Positions 7,760 to 14,741 of a DNA stretch of 64,000 bases are shown here, piece after piece. The notes under the pieces are model-generated. The model saw nothing but the letters and a program-made list of their open reading frames with translations. It ran no database searches and had not been told where the DNA came from. Origin of the DNA: an uncultured Eubacteriales bacterium (GTDB lineage Bacteria; Bacillota; Clostridia; Oscillospirales; Acutalibacteraceae); contig ONDL01000004.1 of assembly GCA_900316555.1 (NCBI GenBank), positions 1-64,000 on the forward strand, given 5' to 3'. The translations under genes were made by a program, and so were the position numbers. The stretch's first letter is position 1. Each line of letters opens with the position of its first letter.

Positions 7760-8878
7760 ATGGTACAGTTTGAAGAATTGATGCTGACTTTACAGGCGTT
7801 GAAGCCAGACATCGACGACCTCTCGGACGCTCTGGGAATGAAGAGCATGAAGTCCGAGATCGAGCAGCTCGAGCTCAAGGCAACAGAGCCGGGTTTCTGG
7901 GACAACGTTGAGAAGTCGCAGCAGGTTTTGCAGAAAACAGGCGCGCTCAAGGGCAAGGTTGAGGCATACGAGGCGCTTGTATCTAAATACGAGGACACCG
8001 CGGCGCTAATCGAGCTTGCGAACGAGGAGGAGGACTTGTCACTCCTCGAGGAAGCTCAGGCAGAGGTTGACGAGGTGCGCGGGACGCTCGAGAAGCAGCG
8101 TTTGCAGACGCTTCTGACGGGCGAGTACGACAAGAACAATGCCATTCTTACCTTCCACGCGGGTTCGGGCGGCACCGAGGCTCAGGACTGGGCTGAGATG
8201 CTCTACAGAATGTACACGCGCTGGGCGGAGGCTCACGGCTTCAGGATTAAGGAGGTCGACTACCTCGACGGCGACGAAGCGGGACTCAAGAGCGCTGTAC
8301 TTCTTATCGAGGGCGAGAACGCCTACGGCTACCTCAAGAGCGAGGCGGGAGTTCACAGACTTGTGCGCGTATCTCCGTTCGATTCGGCGGGCAGACGTCA
8401 CACGAGCTTTTCCGCGCTCGAAGTAATGCCCGAGATGGACGACAACGTAGAGATCAACATCGCGCCCGAGGACATCAAGATGGACGTATACCGCGCGAGC
8501 GGCGCAGGCGGTCAGAAGGTTAACAAGACCTCCTCGGCAGTCCGTCTGACGCATATCCCGACGGGTATCGTAGTTGCGAGCCAGGTCGAGCGCAGCCAGT
8601 ACCAGAACCGCGACGTTGCCATGAAAATGCTTATCTCAAAGCTCGTTGAGATCAAGGAGCGCGAGCACCTCGAGAAGATCGAGGATATCAAGGGCGTACA
8701 GAAGGAGATCACCTGGGGCTCTCAGATACGCAGCTACGTGTTCATGCCGTACACGATGGTAAAAGACCACCGCACCGCATTCGAAACAGGCAATATCCAG
8801 GCGGTAATGGACGGCGACCTCGACGGCTTTATCAACGCTTATCTCAAGTGCGCCAGCCAGGGCACGCTTCTGAAATAA
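7760..8878 (+). CDS. prfB: Peptide chain release factor 2
   Basis: RF2 recognises UAA/UGA stop codons and triggers peptide release in the ribosome. The 372-residue frame has the SPF tripeptide of stop-codon recognition in RVSPFDSAGRRHTS and the catalytic GGQ at about 250-252 within GAGGQKVNKTSSAVR. In many bacteria prfB carries an in-frame UGA near codon 25 with a programmed +1 frameshift. Here the frame runs uninterrupted through that region, so that autoregulation is absent. I chose ATG 7760 because GAAGG lies seven bases upstream. thrH follows 38 bases on and may be cotranscribed. Confidence 0.96.
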   Translation: MVQFEELMLTLQALKPDIDDLSDALGMKSMKSEIEQLELKATEPGFWDNVEKSQQVLQKTGALKGKVEAYEALVSKYEDTAALIELANEEEDLSLLEEAQAEVDEVRGTLEKQRLQTLLTGEYDKNNAILTFHAGSGGTEAQDWAEMLYRMYTRWAEAHGFRIKEVDYLDGDEAGLKSAVLLIEGENAYGYLKSEAGVHRLVRVSPFDSAGRRHTSFSALEVMPEMDDNVEINIAPEDIKMDVYRASGAGGQKVNKTSSAVRLTHIPTGIVVASQVERSQYQNRDVAMKMLISKLVEIKEREHLEKIEDIKGVQKEITWGSQIRSYVFMPYTMVKDHRTAFETGNIQAVMDGDLDGFINAYLKCASQGTLLK

Positions 8879-8916
8879 ATAATTGCATAATCTCACACTG
8901 AAAGGAATGTTCAAAA

Positions 8917-9519
8917 ATGTATATAACCTGTCTTGACCTCGAGGGCGTATTGGTGCCCGAAATCTGGATCGCTTTTTCAAAGGCAACGGGAATCGAGGAG
9001 CTTAAGAAAACCACACGCGACGAGCCCGACTACGACAAGCTGATGAGATACCGTCTCAAGATCTTAAAGGAGCACGGTCTGGGACTCAAGGAGATCCAGG
9101 ACGTTATCGCGACTATCGACCCGATGGAGGGCGCAAAGGAATTCCTCGACGAGCTGCGCTCATGCTGTCAGGTAATCATCATCAGCGACACCTTTACCCA
9201 GTTCGCTGCACCCCTGATGAAGAAGCTAGGCATGCCGACAATCTTCTGCAACTCGCTTGTAGTGGCTGAAAACGGCGAGGTGACCGACTTCAAGATGCGC
9301 TGCGAGCAGTCAAAGCTGACAACCGTTAAGGCGCTGCAGTCCATCGGTTACGACACGATCGCTGCTGGCGACAGCTACAACGACCTCGGCATGATCCGCG
9401 CGAGCAAGGCAGGCTTCCTGTTCAGGAGCACCGACAAGATCAAGGCGGACAACCCCGACCTGCCCGCGTTCGAGAGCTACGACGAATTTCTTGCTGCGAT
9501 CAAGGCGGCAATGGTATAA
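8917..9519 (+). CDS. thrH: ThrH-type phosphoserine phosphatase/homoserine phosphotransferase
   Basis: A 200-residue HAD-superfamily enzyme. The N-terminal CLDLEGVLVPEIW is the characteristic ThrH form of the HAD aspartate motif. IISDTF near residue 90 (motif II) and AGDSYNDLGM near 150 (motif IV) complete the active site. ThrH dephosphorylates phosphoserine and can pass the phosphate to homoserine, feeding serine synthesis and, via homoserine phosphate, threonine synthase. The start ATG 8917 is preceded by GAAAGGAA. It follows prfB closely. A partial thrC lies at the other end of the window, so both threonine-linked steps are present but unlinked. In vivo role is inferred. Confidence 0.9.
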   Translation: MYITCLDLEGVLVPEIWIAFSKATGIEELKKTTRDEPDYDKLMRYRLKILKEHGLGLKEIQDVIATIDPMEGAKEFLDELRSCCQVIIISDTFTQFAAPLMKKLGMPTIFCNSLVVAENGEVTDFKMRCEQSKLTTVKALQSIGYDTIAAGDSYNDLGMIRASKAGFLFRSTDKIKADNPDLPAFESYDEFLAAIKAAMV

Positions 9520-9556
9520 AATACGGCACACGGCTGTATAAGGGAGAGTTTAGGAA

Positions 9557-10645
9557 ATGAGAACCAAGCGATTGATTTCACTTGTTCCTGTTTTGGCGAT
9601 ATTACTGACGGCGTTTACGCTTGGCGGCTGCGGAAAGCCAGGCGACCCCGTAAAGGTGACGATTTTTGACTGCGGCAAGTCCGAGACCGCCGAAGGCACC
9701 GACGATATGACCGTAGCCCAGCTGCTCGGTGCGGCGGGAATAAACATATCCGACCGCGACACCGTAGAGCCCAAACGCGACGCGAGGTGGGTCGACGCGG
9801 GAGCTCACGCTATCACCGTAAAGCGCTACGCGAAGGTAAAGGTGAGCAACGGCAGCGACACGAAGGACGTCGAGCTGATAGGCGGCACGGTAGACCTCGC
9901 GATATCACAGGCGGGCTTCATGAGCTCCATGTACGACAGCGACGTTGACAAGCGCGAGTACCTCACGGACGGCATGGAGATACACCTGACCATGAGAAAG
10001 GACGGCTTTGTGTCCGACGGCAAGACCGCGTACTACATCAGCGGCGGCGAGGTTCAGAAGGGCGGCATAGTCGGCAGCGAGAATGACGGCTACTACTACG
10101 CGGACGACAACGGCGTCATAGACACAGGCTACTGCGACGGCGTGAATGTCGGCGGCGTTGACTGGTACGTTATCGAGGGCAGGGCAGGTAAGGCTGAGAG
10201 CGATTCCGACAAGACCCTGCACGCCGCTTGCAAGGCGGTGGCAGCCTGCACGGACAGCAAGATGAGCCGCGAGGAAAAGCTCAGGAAGTGCTTTGACTAC
10301 ATAAAGACCTCATATCTCGAGGGTGTGCGCCACGACCCGCCCTATACCGAGATGGATTGGCCGATAGTATACGCAAACGACCTCTATGTTTACGGCAAGG
10401 GCGACTGCTACAGCTACGGCGCGGCATACGCGTACATGGGCAAGGCGATAGGCTACACGGAGGTTTATGCCTGCAACTCGGGCGGTCACGGCTGGGCTGA
10501 GATCGAGGGCAAGTACTACGACCCCGAGTGGGATATCCACCACAACGAATACAATCATTTCGGAGTATTGCCCGACGACCCGTGCGACGTTAACTACTCA
10601 GGCACCCTCGTAATGGGCAAAGCCTGGATGAGAATCAAAATATAG
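9557..10645 (+). CDS. Lipoprotein with DUF348-like and transglutaminase-like domains
   Basis: A 362-residue exported lipoprotein: a hydrophobic signal segment ends in the lipobox LGGC, giving an acylated Cys near residue 25. Residues about 35-130 resemble the ubiquitin-like DUF348 repeats of YabE/RpfB-type wall proteins. The C-terminal third has a transglutaminase-like (cysteine protease fold) core: Cys in KGDCYSYGAAYAYM near 277, His in GGHGWAEI near 310 and Asp in YYDPEWD near 323, the order of a Cys-His-Asp triad. It begins at ATG 9557 after GGGAGAG and ends at a strong hairpin at 10652. A cell-wall or surface-protein substrate is likely but cannot be named. Confidence 0.78.
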   Translation: MRTKRLISLVPVLAILLTAFTLGGCGKPGDPVKVTIFDCGKSETAEGTDDMTVAQLLGAAGINISDRDTVEPKRDARWVDAGAHAITVKRYAKVKVSNGSDTKDVELIGGTVDLAISQAGFMSSMYDSDVDKREYLTDGMEIHLTMRKDGFVSDGKTAYYISGGEVQKGGIVGSENDGYYYADDNGVIDTGYCDGVNVGGVDWYVIEGRAGKAESDSDKTLHAACKAVAACTDSKMSREEKLRKCFDYIKTSYLEGVRHDPPYTEMDWPIVYANDLYVYGKGDCYSYGAAYAYMGKAIGYTEVYACNSGGHGWAEIEGKYYDPEWDIHHNEYNHFGVLPDDPCDVNYSGTLVMGKAWMRIKI

Positions 10646-10651
10646 CATAAA

Positions 10652-10687
10652 AAAAGAGGTTCAGCCCTTTCGGGGTGAACCTCTTTT
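10652..10687. terminator. Bidirectional hairpin terminator
   Basis: A 12-bp stem, AAAAGAGGTTCA against TGAACCTCTTTT, plus an inner GC-rich stem. It lies between the convergent transglutaminase-like lipoprotein gene and the SGNH-like gene. Confidence 0.85.
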
Positions 10688-10696
10688 GCGGTTATG

Positions 10697-11956
10697 TTAT
10701 TGTTTGTAGATATAATCTCCGAGCTTGTTTATCAGCTCATAGTCCTCGGAGAGCTCACGCTTTTCGCCCTTTGCGATCAGCTCCTCGCTGTACCTCACAT
10801 ACGCTTTGTAGTAGGTGCCGCACTTTTTCCATTCAGCCTTGATTTTCTCACTCTGCTCCTTTGGTGCGACGGCGTAGCGCGCAGTAAGATAATCCGTCAG
10901 GTACGCCGTGAACTTCTGCTGACCGCGCACGTTTAGGTGGTCGAGGTTGTAGAAGTCAGACGTTTCATCGAGTCCCGTTTCAACGAAGTCGCGCTCGAAG
11001 TTCAGGTAATCATAGCCGTACTCCTCAACGATATCTCCGACGGTGTTGCTCTTTTCAAAGCGGTCGAAGGTTCGCTTTACGACTATGTGAGGAAATCTCG
11101 CGAATACAACATTCTCGAGGTTCTGCTCTCTGCAGTAGCTCAGCAGCTCTCTGAGTGCCTTTTCCTCAAGCTCGGGCAGAGGCTTTCTGCCTTTCTTTGA
11201 CTGATTGTCGTCGGTGCGCTTGACTTCATTTTTGATTCTTTCTTTTATCTTCTGCTTCTGCGCGGAATCGGCGGTCGCCTTTATGTCGTTGTGAGGAATG
11301 CCCTCTCCGTCTGCGAGCTTCTGTAAATACTGGTTCATCGAGCGCTGTGTGCTTTTGAAAACGGCGGTTTCGTTGAGAATGCCCTTGAGCAGACAGTAGC
11401 CGCGGGTCTTGTCGTCGGAGATCGTCCTCATGTACTTCTCGCTCTCGGAATTATTGCTCCAAAGGCTGTGGTACTTGATGATGGGGAAGAGATACTCCTC
11501 CTTGTTTTCGATCTCACCCTGCGAGAGCCATTCGAGCTTTGTCATATCGAGCGGCACGTTGTCTGCGTAGTTGTGGAGATTCGCTTCCTTGGTGGTTTCC
11601 GCCTCGTCGTTTACCGCGCCGTTTAGCTCTATCACGATCAGCGCGTCCTTCTGGCGGTCGAGGATATTCTTGAGCGCGCTCTTGTAGCTGAGGATCGAAT
11701 TCGCCTGGGTCGCGAACAGATAGCTTGTCACGCCTGCGTGTTCATAGGCGTGTGCAGGCGCAAAGTCCGAGTAGACCTCGCTCGCACCGAGCAGGACGAT
11801 ATCGAGCGAGTTTTCCTTTTCCTCATAAAAGCCGTTTATGCGCTGCCTGTTGTGGTCGGCGTGAACGAGCACAAGCTGCTGCAATACCCCGACAGTCAGA
11901 GCGAAGGCAAGCATAAGACATAGTATTTTAAGAAAGCGCAGGACGTTTTTCTTCAT
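10697..11956 (-). CDS. Membrane-anchored SGNH/GDSL-like hydrolase family protein
   Basis: A 419-residue protein with an N-terminal hydrophobic anchor (residues about 8-28) and an extracytoplasmic domain. LLGASEVYSDFAP near residue 55 fits SGNH block I, with Ser as a possible nucleophile. DHLNVRGQQKF near 350 fits the catalytic Asp-x-x-His block, as in DltD and acyltransferase-linked SGNH domains. The middle is charged and less conserved. Acting on wall or surface polymers (acyl transfer or esterase) is inference. ATG 11956 follows AAGGAA. The gene starts just after the terminator-like hairpin of the upstream lipoprotein gene, and I see no clear promoter in the gap, so it may depend on read-through. 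Confidence 0.65.
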   Translation of the reverse strand: MKKNVLRFLKILCLMLAFALTVGVLQQLVLVHADHNRQRINGFYEEKENSLDIVLLGASEVYSDFAPAHAYEHAGVTSYLFATQANSILSYKSALKNILDRQKDALIVIELNGAVNDEAETTKEANLHNYADNVPLDMTKLEWLSQGEIENKEEYLFPIIKYHSLWSNNSESEKYMRTISDDKTRGYCLLKGILNETAVFKSTQRSMNQYLQKLADGEGIPHNDIKATADSAQKQKIKERIKNEVKRTDDNQSKKGRKPLPELEEKALRELLSYCREQNLENVVFARFPHIVVKRTFDRFEKSNTVGDIVEEYGYDYLNFERDFVETGLDETSDFYNLDHLNVRGQQKFTAYLTDYLTARYAVAPKEQSEKIKAEWKKCGTYYKAYVRYSEELIAKGEKRELSEDYELINKLGDYIYKQ

Positions 11957-11971
11957 ACTGATTTTCCTTTG

Positions 11972-12001
11972 AAAAAAGCAGGGACGTTTGAGCGCCCCTG
12001 C
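11972..12001 (-). terminator. Hairpin terminator of the small lipoprotein gene
   Basis: On the minus strand GCAGGGG and CCCTGC arms flank a short loop and are followed by TTTTTT. It lies between the lipoprotein stop (12014) and the SGNH-like start (11956). Confidence 0.7.
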
Positions 12002-12013
12002 AAGAGAATCGGG

Positions 12014-12577
12014 TTATACGGTGTAGAAGTAGTCGATTTCGGTAACGGTGTCGTTCTCAATGAGGAACTGCAGCGACTTCTTGTTGCCCGCGTCGTAGGA
12101 ATAATAAACGCCGACAGCCTTGTAGTTATTGCCGTAAGCCTCTGTTACCTTCGAAACGGGGTCGCCTACCGCAACACCCTTTGATGTGGGAATGCCTGCC
12201 TCGTTAACGACGACCTCCATAACGTAATCCTTGCCGTTGAGCGGATAGGAGTTGACGGTGAAGCCGTTGTAGGAGTAGGTCTTGTCCTCACCCTCGCCGT
12301 GGCAGCTCAGCTGTGAGCTTACTTCGTTAGCCTGACCGAGAGTTGCGAGCATGTCGTCGATCGGTGTGTTGAGCTCTACCTTAGCGCCGTTGTAGGTGAA
12401 TACCGTGTCGCTCTCGGGGATAGCGCCCTGAGCCTGAGCAGCGGTTGTTTCCTGAGCGGCAGCGGTGGTCGCTGCTGTGTCAGCCGAGGGCTGTTCGTTT
12501 TTGCCGCAGCCTGCGAACGCGAGTACGGAAGTGACCGCGAGGGCGGCGGCTGTGACTGAAATCAAAGTTCTTTTCAT
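12014..12577 (-). CDS. Small secreted lipoprotein, function unknown
   Basis: A 187-residue lipoprotein: a positively charged start, a hydrophobic segment and the lipobox LAFAGC near residue 20, then a low-complexity Ala/Thr/Gln/Glu linker (about 25-55) and a compact domain of about 130 residues with alternating strands around TFTYNGAKVELNTPIDDML-like sequence. I could not place the domain in a named family with confidence. AGGAGG sits three bases from the ATG at 12580 and six from the ATG at 12577, so I prefer the second. It has a promoter at 12624-12652 and its own terminator. It is probably surface exposed. Confidence 0.75.
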   Translation of the reverse strand: MKRTLISVTAAALAVTSVLAFAGCGKNEQPSADTAATTAAAQETTAAQAQGAIPESDTVFTYNGAKVELNTPIDDMLATLGQANEVSSQLSCHGEGEDKTYSYNGFTVNSYPLNGKDYVMEVVVNEAGIPTSKGVAVGDPVSKVTEAYGNNYKAVGVYYSYDAGNKKSLQFLIENDTVTEIDYFYTV

Positions 12578-12623
12578 CATAAACCTCCTGAAATAGTACA
12601 TAAATATATACCTTTACGCACCT

Positions 12624-12652
12624 ATAATACCCCAAATAACGCCAAATGGCAA
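12624..12652 (-). promoter_or_regulatory. Sigma-A promoter of the small lipoprotein gene
   Basis: On the minus strand: TTGCCA (12652-12647), a 17-base spacer and TATTAT (12629-12624), about 45 bases before the start codon. Confidence 0.65.
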
Positions 12653-12766
12653 GTGTTTTCGCGGTTTTTGTGCGAATTTCCCCAAATTTAACAAAATTAG
12701 CCGCATATGATACGGGCTTGCTCTACCGCTTGTTGCGATTAATGCATACAAACCAGCCGATTTGTC

Positions 12767-12795
12767 TGGACAAGAGCCTGAGTATCTGGTATTAT
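12767..12795 (+). promoter_or_regulatory. Sigma-A promoter of acyP
   Basis: TGGACA (12767-12772), a 17-base spacer and TATTAT (12790-12795), 34 bases before the acyP start. Both boxes differ from consensus at one base. Confidence 0.55.
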
Positions 12796-12829
12796 TAAAT
12801 TATAAGAGCAAGGTGAAAGGAGCATTGAT

Positions 12830-13114
12830 ATGGACTTAAGTGAAATTATCCGCTGCCGTTTTGTATTTCACGGAAGGGTGCAGGGCGTTGGCTTCCGCTA
12901 TGTTTCGCAGTTCGCCGCCAACGAATACGGCGCGACGGGCTGGGTGAGAAACGAGTACGACGGCACCGTCAGCATGGAGCTTCAAGGTACCCGCACGCAG
13001 ATAGAGCAGGTGCTCATCACCATTGAAAACAGCAGGTACATCAGCATATCCCAAACCGACCGCAGGTCAATCCCCGTCGACCCGAAAGAAAAGCGTTTCA
13101 GGATAAGGTACTGA
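12830..13114 (+). CDS. acyP: Acylphosphatase
   Basis: A 94-residue protein with the acylphosphatase signature VFHGRVQGVGFRYVSQ (Arg of the phosphate loop) and GWVRNEYDGTV, where the Asn positions the attacking water. It hydrolyses carboxyl-phosphate bonds such as those in acetyl or carbamoyl phosphate; the physiological substrate in bacteria is unsettled. It has the full family length. ATG 12830 is preceded by AAAGGAG. It is monocistronic, with a promoter at 12767-12795 and a hairpin terminator at 13131. Confidence 0.93.
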   Translation: MDLSEIIRCRFVFHGRVQGVGFRYVSQFAANEYGATGWVRNEYDGTVSMELQGTRTQIEQVLITIENSRYISISQTDRRSIPVDPKEKRFRIRY

Positions 13115-13130
13115 AAAAATATAAAAGTAT

Positions 13131-13171
13131 ACCGCATGAGATTGCCGAAAAGCTCTCCCATGCGGTTTTTT
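13131..13171 (+). terminator. Hairpin terminator after acyP
   Basis: ACCGCATG and CATGCGGT arms separated by about 20 bases are followed by a run of T. The stem is extended by partial pairing of the inner bases. Confidence 0.7.
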
Positions 13172-13241
13172 GTTTGGAGCTGATTGCATAAAAGTATGCA
13201 ATTTCCCTGAATTACGTCCCTGTTATGAAAGGGGATAGCAA

Positions 13242-13334
13242 ATGACGGTGCAAATTCATGACAACGCTGTATTTAAAACGTCCGGGCTGAACGAAGGAGC
13301 AGGCACCGGGAGAAAGAAGGTTGAGAGCATTTGA
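13242..13334 (+). CDS. Possible 30-residue small protein upstream of replication gene
   Basis: A small open frame starting MTVQIHDNAVFKTSG with AAAGGGGA seven bases before its ATG. Its TGA overlaps the TTG start of the next gene (TTGA), which looks like translational coupling. No family recognised. It may be a real phage/ICE accessory peptide, a leader peptide, or the left-over end of a longer gene. The ribosome site and the coupled stop are the only support. Confidence 0.45.
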   Translation: MTVQIHDNAVFKTSGLNEGAGTGRKKVESI

Positions 13335-14074
13335 CCTCATTAAACGGCTTTATAAAATTACACAGAAAACTCCTTACATGGCGCTGGTATCAGGATAGTG
13401 TCGTAAAAGATGTGTTTATTCATCTGCTTTTGCTGGCAAGTTTTAAGGAGAGACCATGGAAAGCGATAATAGTACAAGAGGGTCAGGCTATTGTCAGTAC
13501 GCAGAAGTTAGCCGACGATTTGGGGTTTTCAAGACAACAGGTGCGGACAGCATTAAAAAAGCTGAAATCAACCAACGAAATAACCATTGAAGCAACCAAC
13601 AGATTTACTGTCATAACCATAGTAAAATGGCGTGATTATCAAGCGGAATTCAAAACTCCTGCCAACGAATCAACCAACAGCTTAACCAACAATCAACCGA
13701 CAGAAAACCAACTGATAACCAACAATCAACCACATCGTAAGAATGTTAAGAATGTAAAGAACAAAAGAATGGTAAGAAGTGAGAGAGAAACGCTCTCACC
13801 GCACGGAACCTTCGGGAATGTTTTATTATCTGATTCCGAAGCTGCAGACCTCAGGGAAAAATATCCTAACCATTATCAAAGCAAGATTGACCGGTTGTCA
13901 CTTGTCATCGAAAGCAAGGGCAAGGATTATTCAAACCATTACGCCACACTGCTCGATTGGCTGATGCAGGACGTCGGAGAACCGGGCAAGGCTGCACAGG
14001 ACTATACAACGAACATGAGCTCATACGACATTGACGAGCTCGAGGAAATCAACACACTGGAGGATTGGGCGTAA
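13331..14074 (+). CDS. Phage/ICE-type replication protein (replisome organiser-like, winged helix)
   Basis: A 247-residue protein. Residues 1-105 look like the N-terminal winged-helix domain of phage replisome organiser/DnaD-like proteins: FIKLHRKLLTWRWYQDS, then an HTH-like LADDLGFSRQQVRTALKKL near 60 and IVKWRDYQ near 100. An Asn/Thr/Gln-rich linker spans about 110-140. The C-terminal part carries ESKGKDYSNHYATLLDWL, common in such proteins. They load replicative helicase at mobile-element origins. The gene is visibly more AT-rich than its neighbours and starts with TTG. No integrase, excisionase or relaxase accompanies it, so it reads as a remnant beside the tRNA-Thr scar. The family name is tentative. 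Confidence 0.7.
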   Translation: MTSLNGFIKLHRKLLTWRWYQDSVVKDVFIHLLLLASFKERPWKAIIVQEGQAIVSTQKLADDLGFSRQQVRTALKKLKSTNEITIEATNRFTVITIVKWRDYQAEFKTPANESTNSLTNNQPTENQLITNNQPHRKNVKNVKNKRMVRSERETLSPHGTFGNVLLSDSEAADLREKYPNHYQSKIDRLSLVIESKGKDYSNHYATLLDWLMQDVGEPGKAAQDYTTNMSSYDIDELEEINTLEDWA

Positions 14075-14079
14075 CCGGT

Positions 14080-14141
14080 GATGCCTTCCATCTCGCCTGA
14101 TGGGTTCAGTGCGGTCTGATGGGTTTCATCTACTCTCTCGC
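14080..14141 (+). repeat. Repeat A, copy 1 (62 bp)
   Basis: Begins GATGCCTTCC and ends CTCTCTCGC. It matches copy 2 at 14346-14407 at 58 of 62 positions by direct comparison. It starts six bases after the replication gene stop. Confidence 0.85.
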
Positions 14142-14210
14142 GATTCGCCTGCGGGGCTTCCCGCCGCAAACCGATTGAAACATGGTCGTTCAGCGTCGCA
14201 CCTGAAGGTG

Positions 14211-14251
14211 CTTCCTCGAACTCCCTGTTTCGGATCTTCCTCGAACTCCCT
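14211..14251 (+). repeat. Short tandem repeat, 16-bp unit with 25-base period
   Basis: CTTCCTCGAACTCCCT occurs at 14211-14226 and again at 14236-14251, inside the spacer of the first composite repeat. Confidence 0.75.
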
Positions 14252-14284
14252 TCATCCGCCACCGGCGGCGGTCGTTCTCGTCAC

Positions 14285-14317
14285 CTTCGAATCCCCTCAA
14301 CCGCACGGGTAACAAAT
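14285..14317 (+). repeat. Repeat B, copy 1 (33 bp, tRNA T-loop-like)
   Basis: Starts CTTCGAATCCCCTCA and ends GGGTAACAAAT, identical to copy 2 at 14445-14477. TTCGAATCCCCTC equals the T-loop and 3' T-stem of the tRNA-Thr encoded on the opposite strand at 14516-14591, suggesting a tRNA 3'-end origin. Confidence 0.85.
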
Positions 14318-14331
14318 GTAGCTAATGAGGT
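14318..14331 (+). other. Duplicated tRNA-Thr 3'-end fragment, possible attachment-site remnant
   Basis: AGCTAATGAGG here is the same 11 bases as the 3' end of the tRNA-Thr gene (14519-14529 on the plus strand). Short direct copies of a tRNA 3' end are a usual trace of site-specific integration or excision. Too short to be sure. Confidence 0.45.
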
Positions 14332-14345
14332 TCGTTCGCTCTTCC

Positions 14346-14407
14346 GATGCCTTCCGTCTCGCCTGATGGGTTCAGTGCGCTCTGTTGGGTTTCATCTCCT
14401 CTCTCGC
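14346..14407 (+). repeat. Repeat A, copy 2 (62 bp)
   Basis: Second copy of the repeat at 14080-14141 with four substitutions. It is followed by a different, shorter spacer and then repeat B copy 2. Confidence 0.85.
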
Positions 14408-14409
14408 TA

Positions 14410-14432
14410 AAAACAGTCCCCCGGACTGTTTT
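14410..14432. terminator. Hairpin between repeat A and repeat B copies
   Basis: AAAACAGTCC and GGACTGTTTT pair perfectly around a CCC loop, terminator-like in both directions. It occupies the spacer of the second composite repeat. Confidence 0.55.
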
Positions 14433-14444
14433 CTTAACGCTCGT

Positions 14445-14477
14445 CTTCGAATCCCCTCAACCGCACGGGTAACAAAT
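14445..14477 (+). repeat. Repeat B, copy 2 (33 bp)
   Basis: Exact copy of 14285-14317, ending one base before the tRNA-Thr terminator stem. Confidence 0.85.
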
Positions 14478-14514
14478 AAAAACACGGTACAGTCATCGAC
14501 TGTACCGTGTTTTT
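14478..14514 (-). terminator. Terminator of the tRNA-Thr gene
   Basis: A perfect 17-bp stem, AAAAACACGGTACAGTC against its complement with an ATC loop, just beyond the tRNA 3' end. It is symmetric, so it may work both ways. Confidence 0.85.
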
Positions 14515-14515
14515 A

Positions 14516-14591
14516 TGGAGCTAATGAGGGGATTCGAACCCCTGACCTACTGATTACGAATCAGTTGCGCTACCGGCTGCGCCACATTAGC
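14516..14591 (-). tRNA. tRNA-Thr (anticodon CGT)
   Basis: Seventy-six bases including an encoded CCA (14518-14516). The acceptor stem pairs GCTAATG with CATTAGC, the anticodon stem ACTGA pairs with TCAGT around loop TTCGTAA, and the T-arm reads GGGGTTCGAATCCCC. Anticodon CGT decodes ACG (Thr). A consensus-like promoter lies upstream and a long hairpin terminator downstream. Confidence 0.95.
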
Positions 14592-14606
14592 GTTCACAAC
14601 ACACCT

Positions 14607-14635
14607 ATTATACACTAACTTCCCGTTAATTGCAA
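14607..14635 (-). promoter_or_regulatory. Sigma-A promoter of tRNA-Thr
   Basis: On the minus strand: TTGCAA (14635-14630), a 17-base spacer and TATAAT (14612-14607), 15 bases upstream of the tRNA 5' end. Confidence 0.8.
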
Positions 14636-14741
14636 GATGGAATTTAAAATAAATTTTCTAAAAAACCTTTGTGAGTTTTTTTCACATTTGTAGAAGATAC
14701 GGGCAAAATAGTTTATAATAATGTTGAATGGGGTGGAATGT

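Noticed and set aside
14002..14262. 86-codon minus-strand frame across repeat A copy 1
   Set aside because: Made of repeat sequence and the antisense of the replication gene; no ribosome site.
13115..14600. Intact prophage or ICE
   Set aside because: No integrase, relaxase, capsid or lysis gene; only one replication-like gene and repeats remain.
14385..14618. 77-codon plus-strand frame ending GANEGIRTPDLLITNQLRYRLRHIS
   Set aside because: Classic artefact of translating the antisense of a tRNA gene (here tRNA-Thr) plus repeat sequence.
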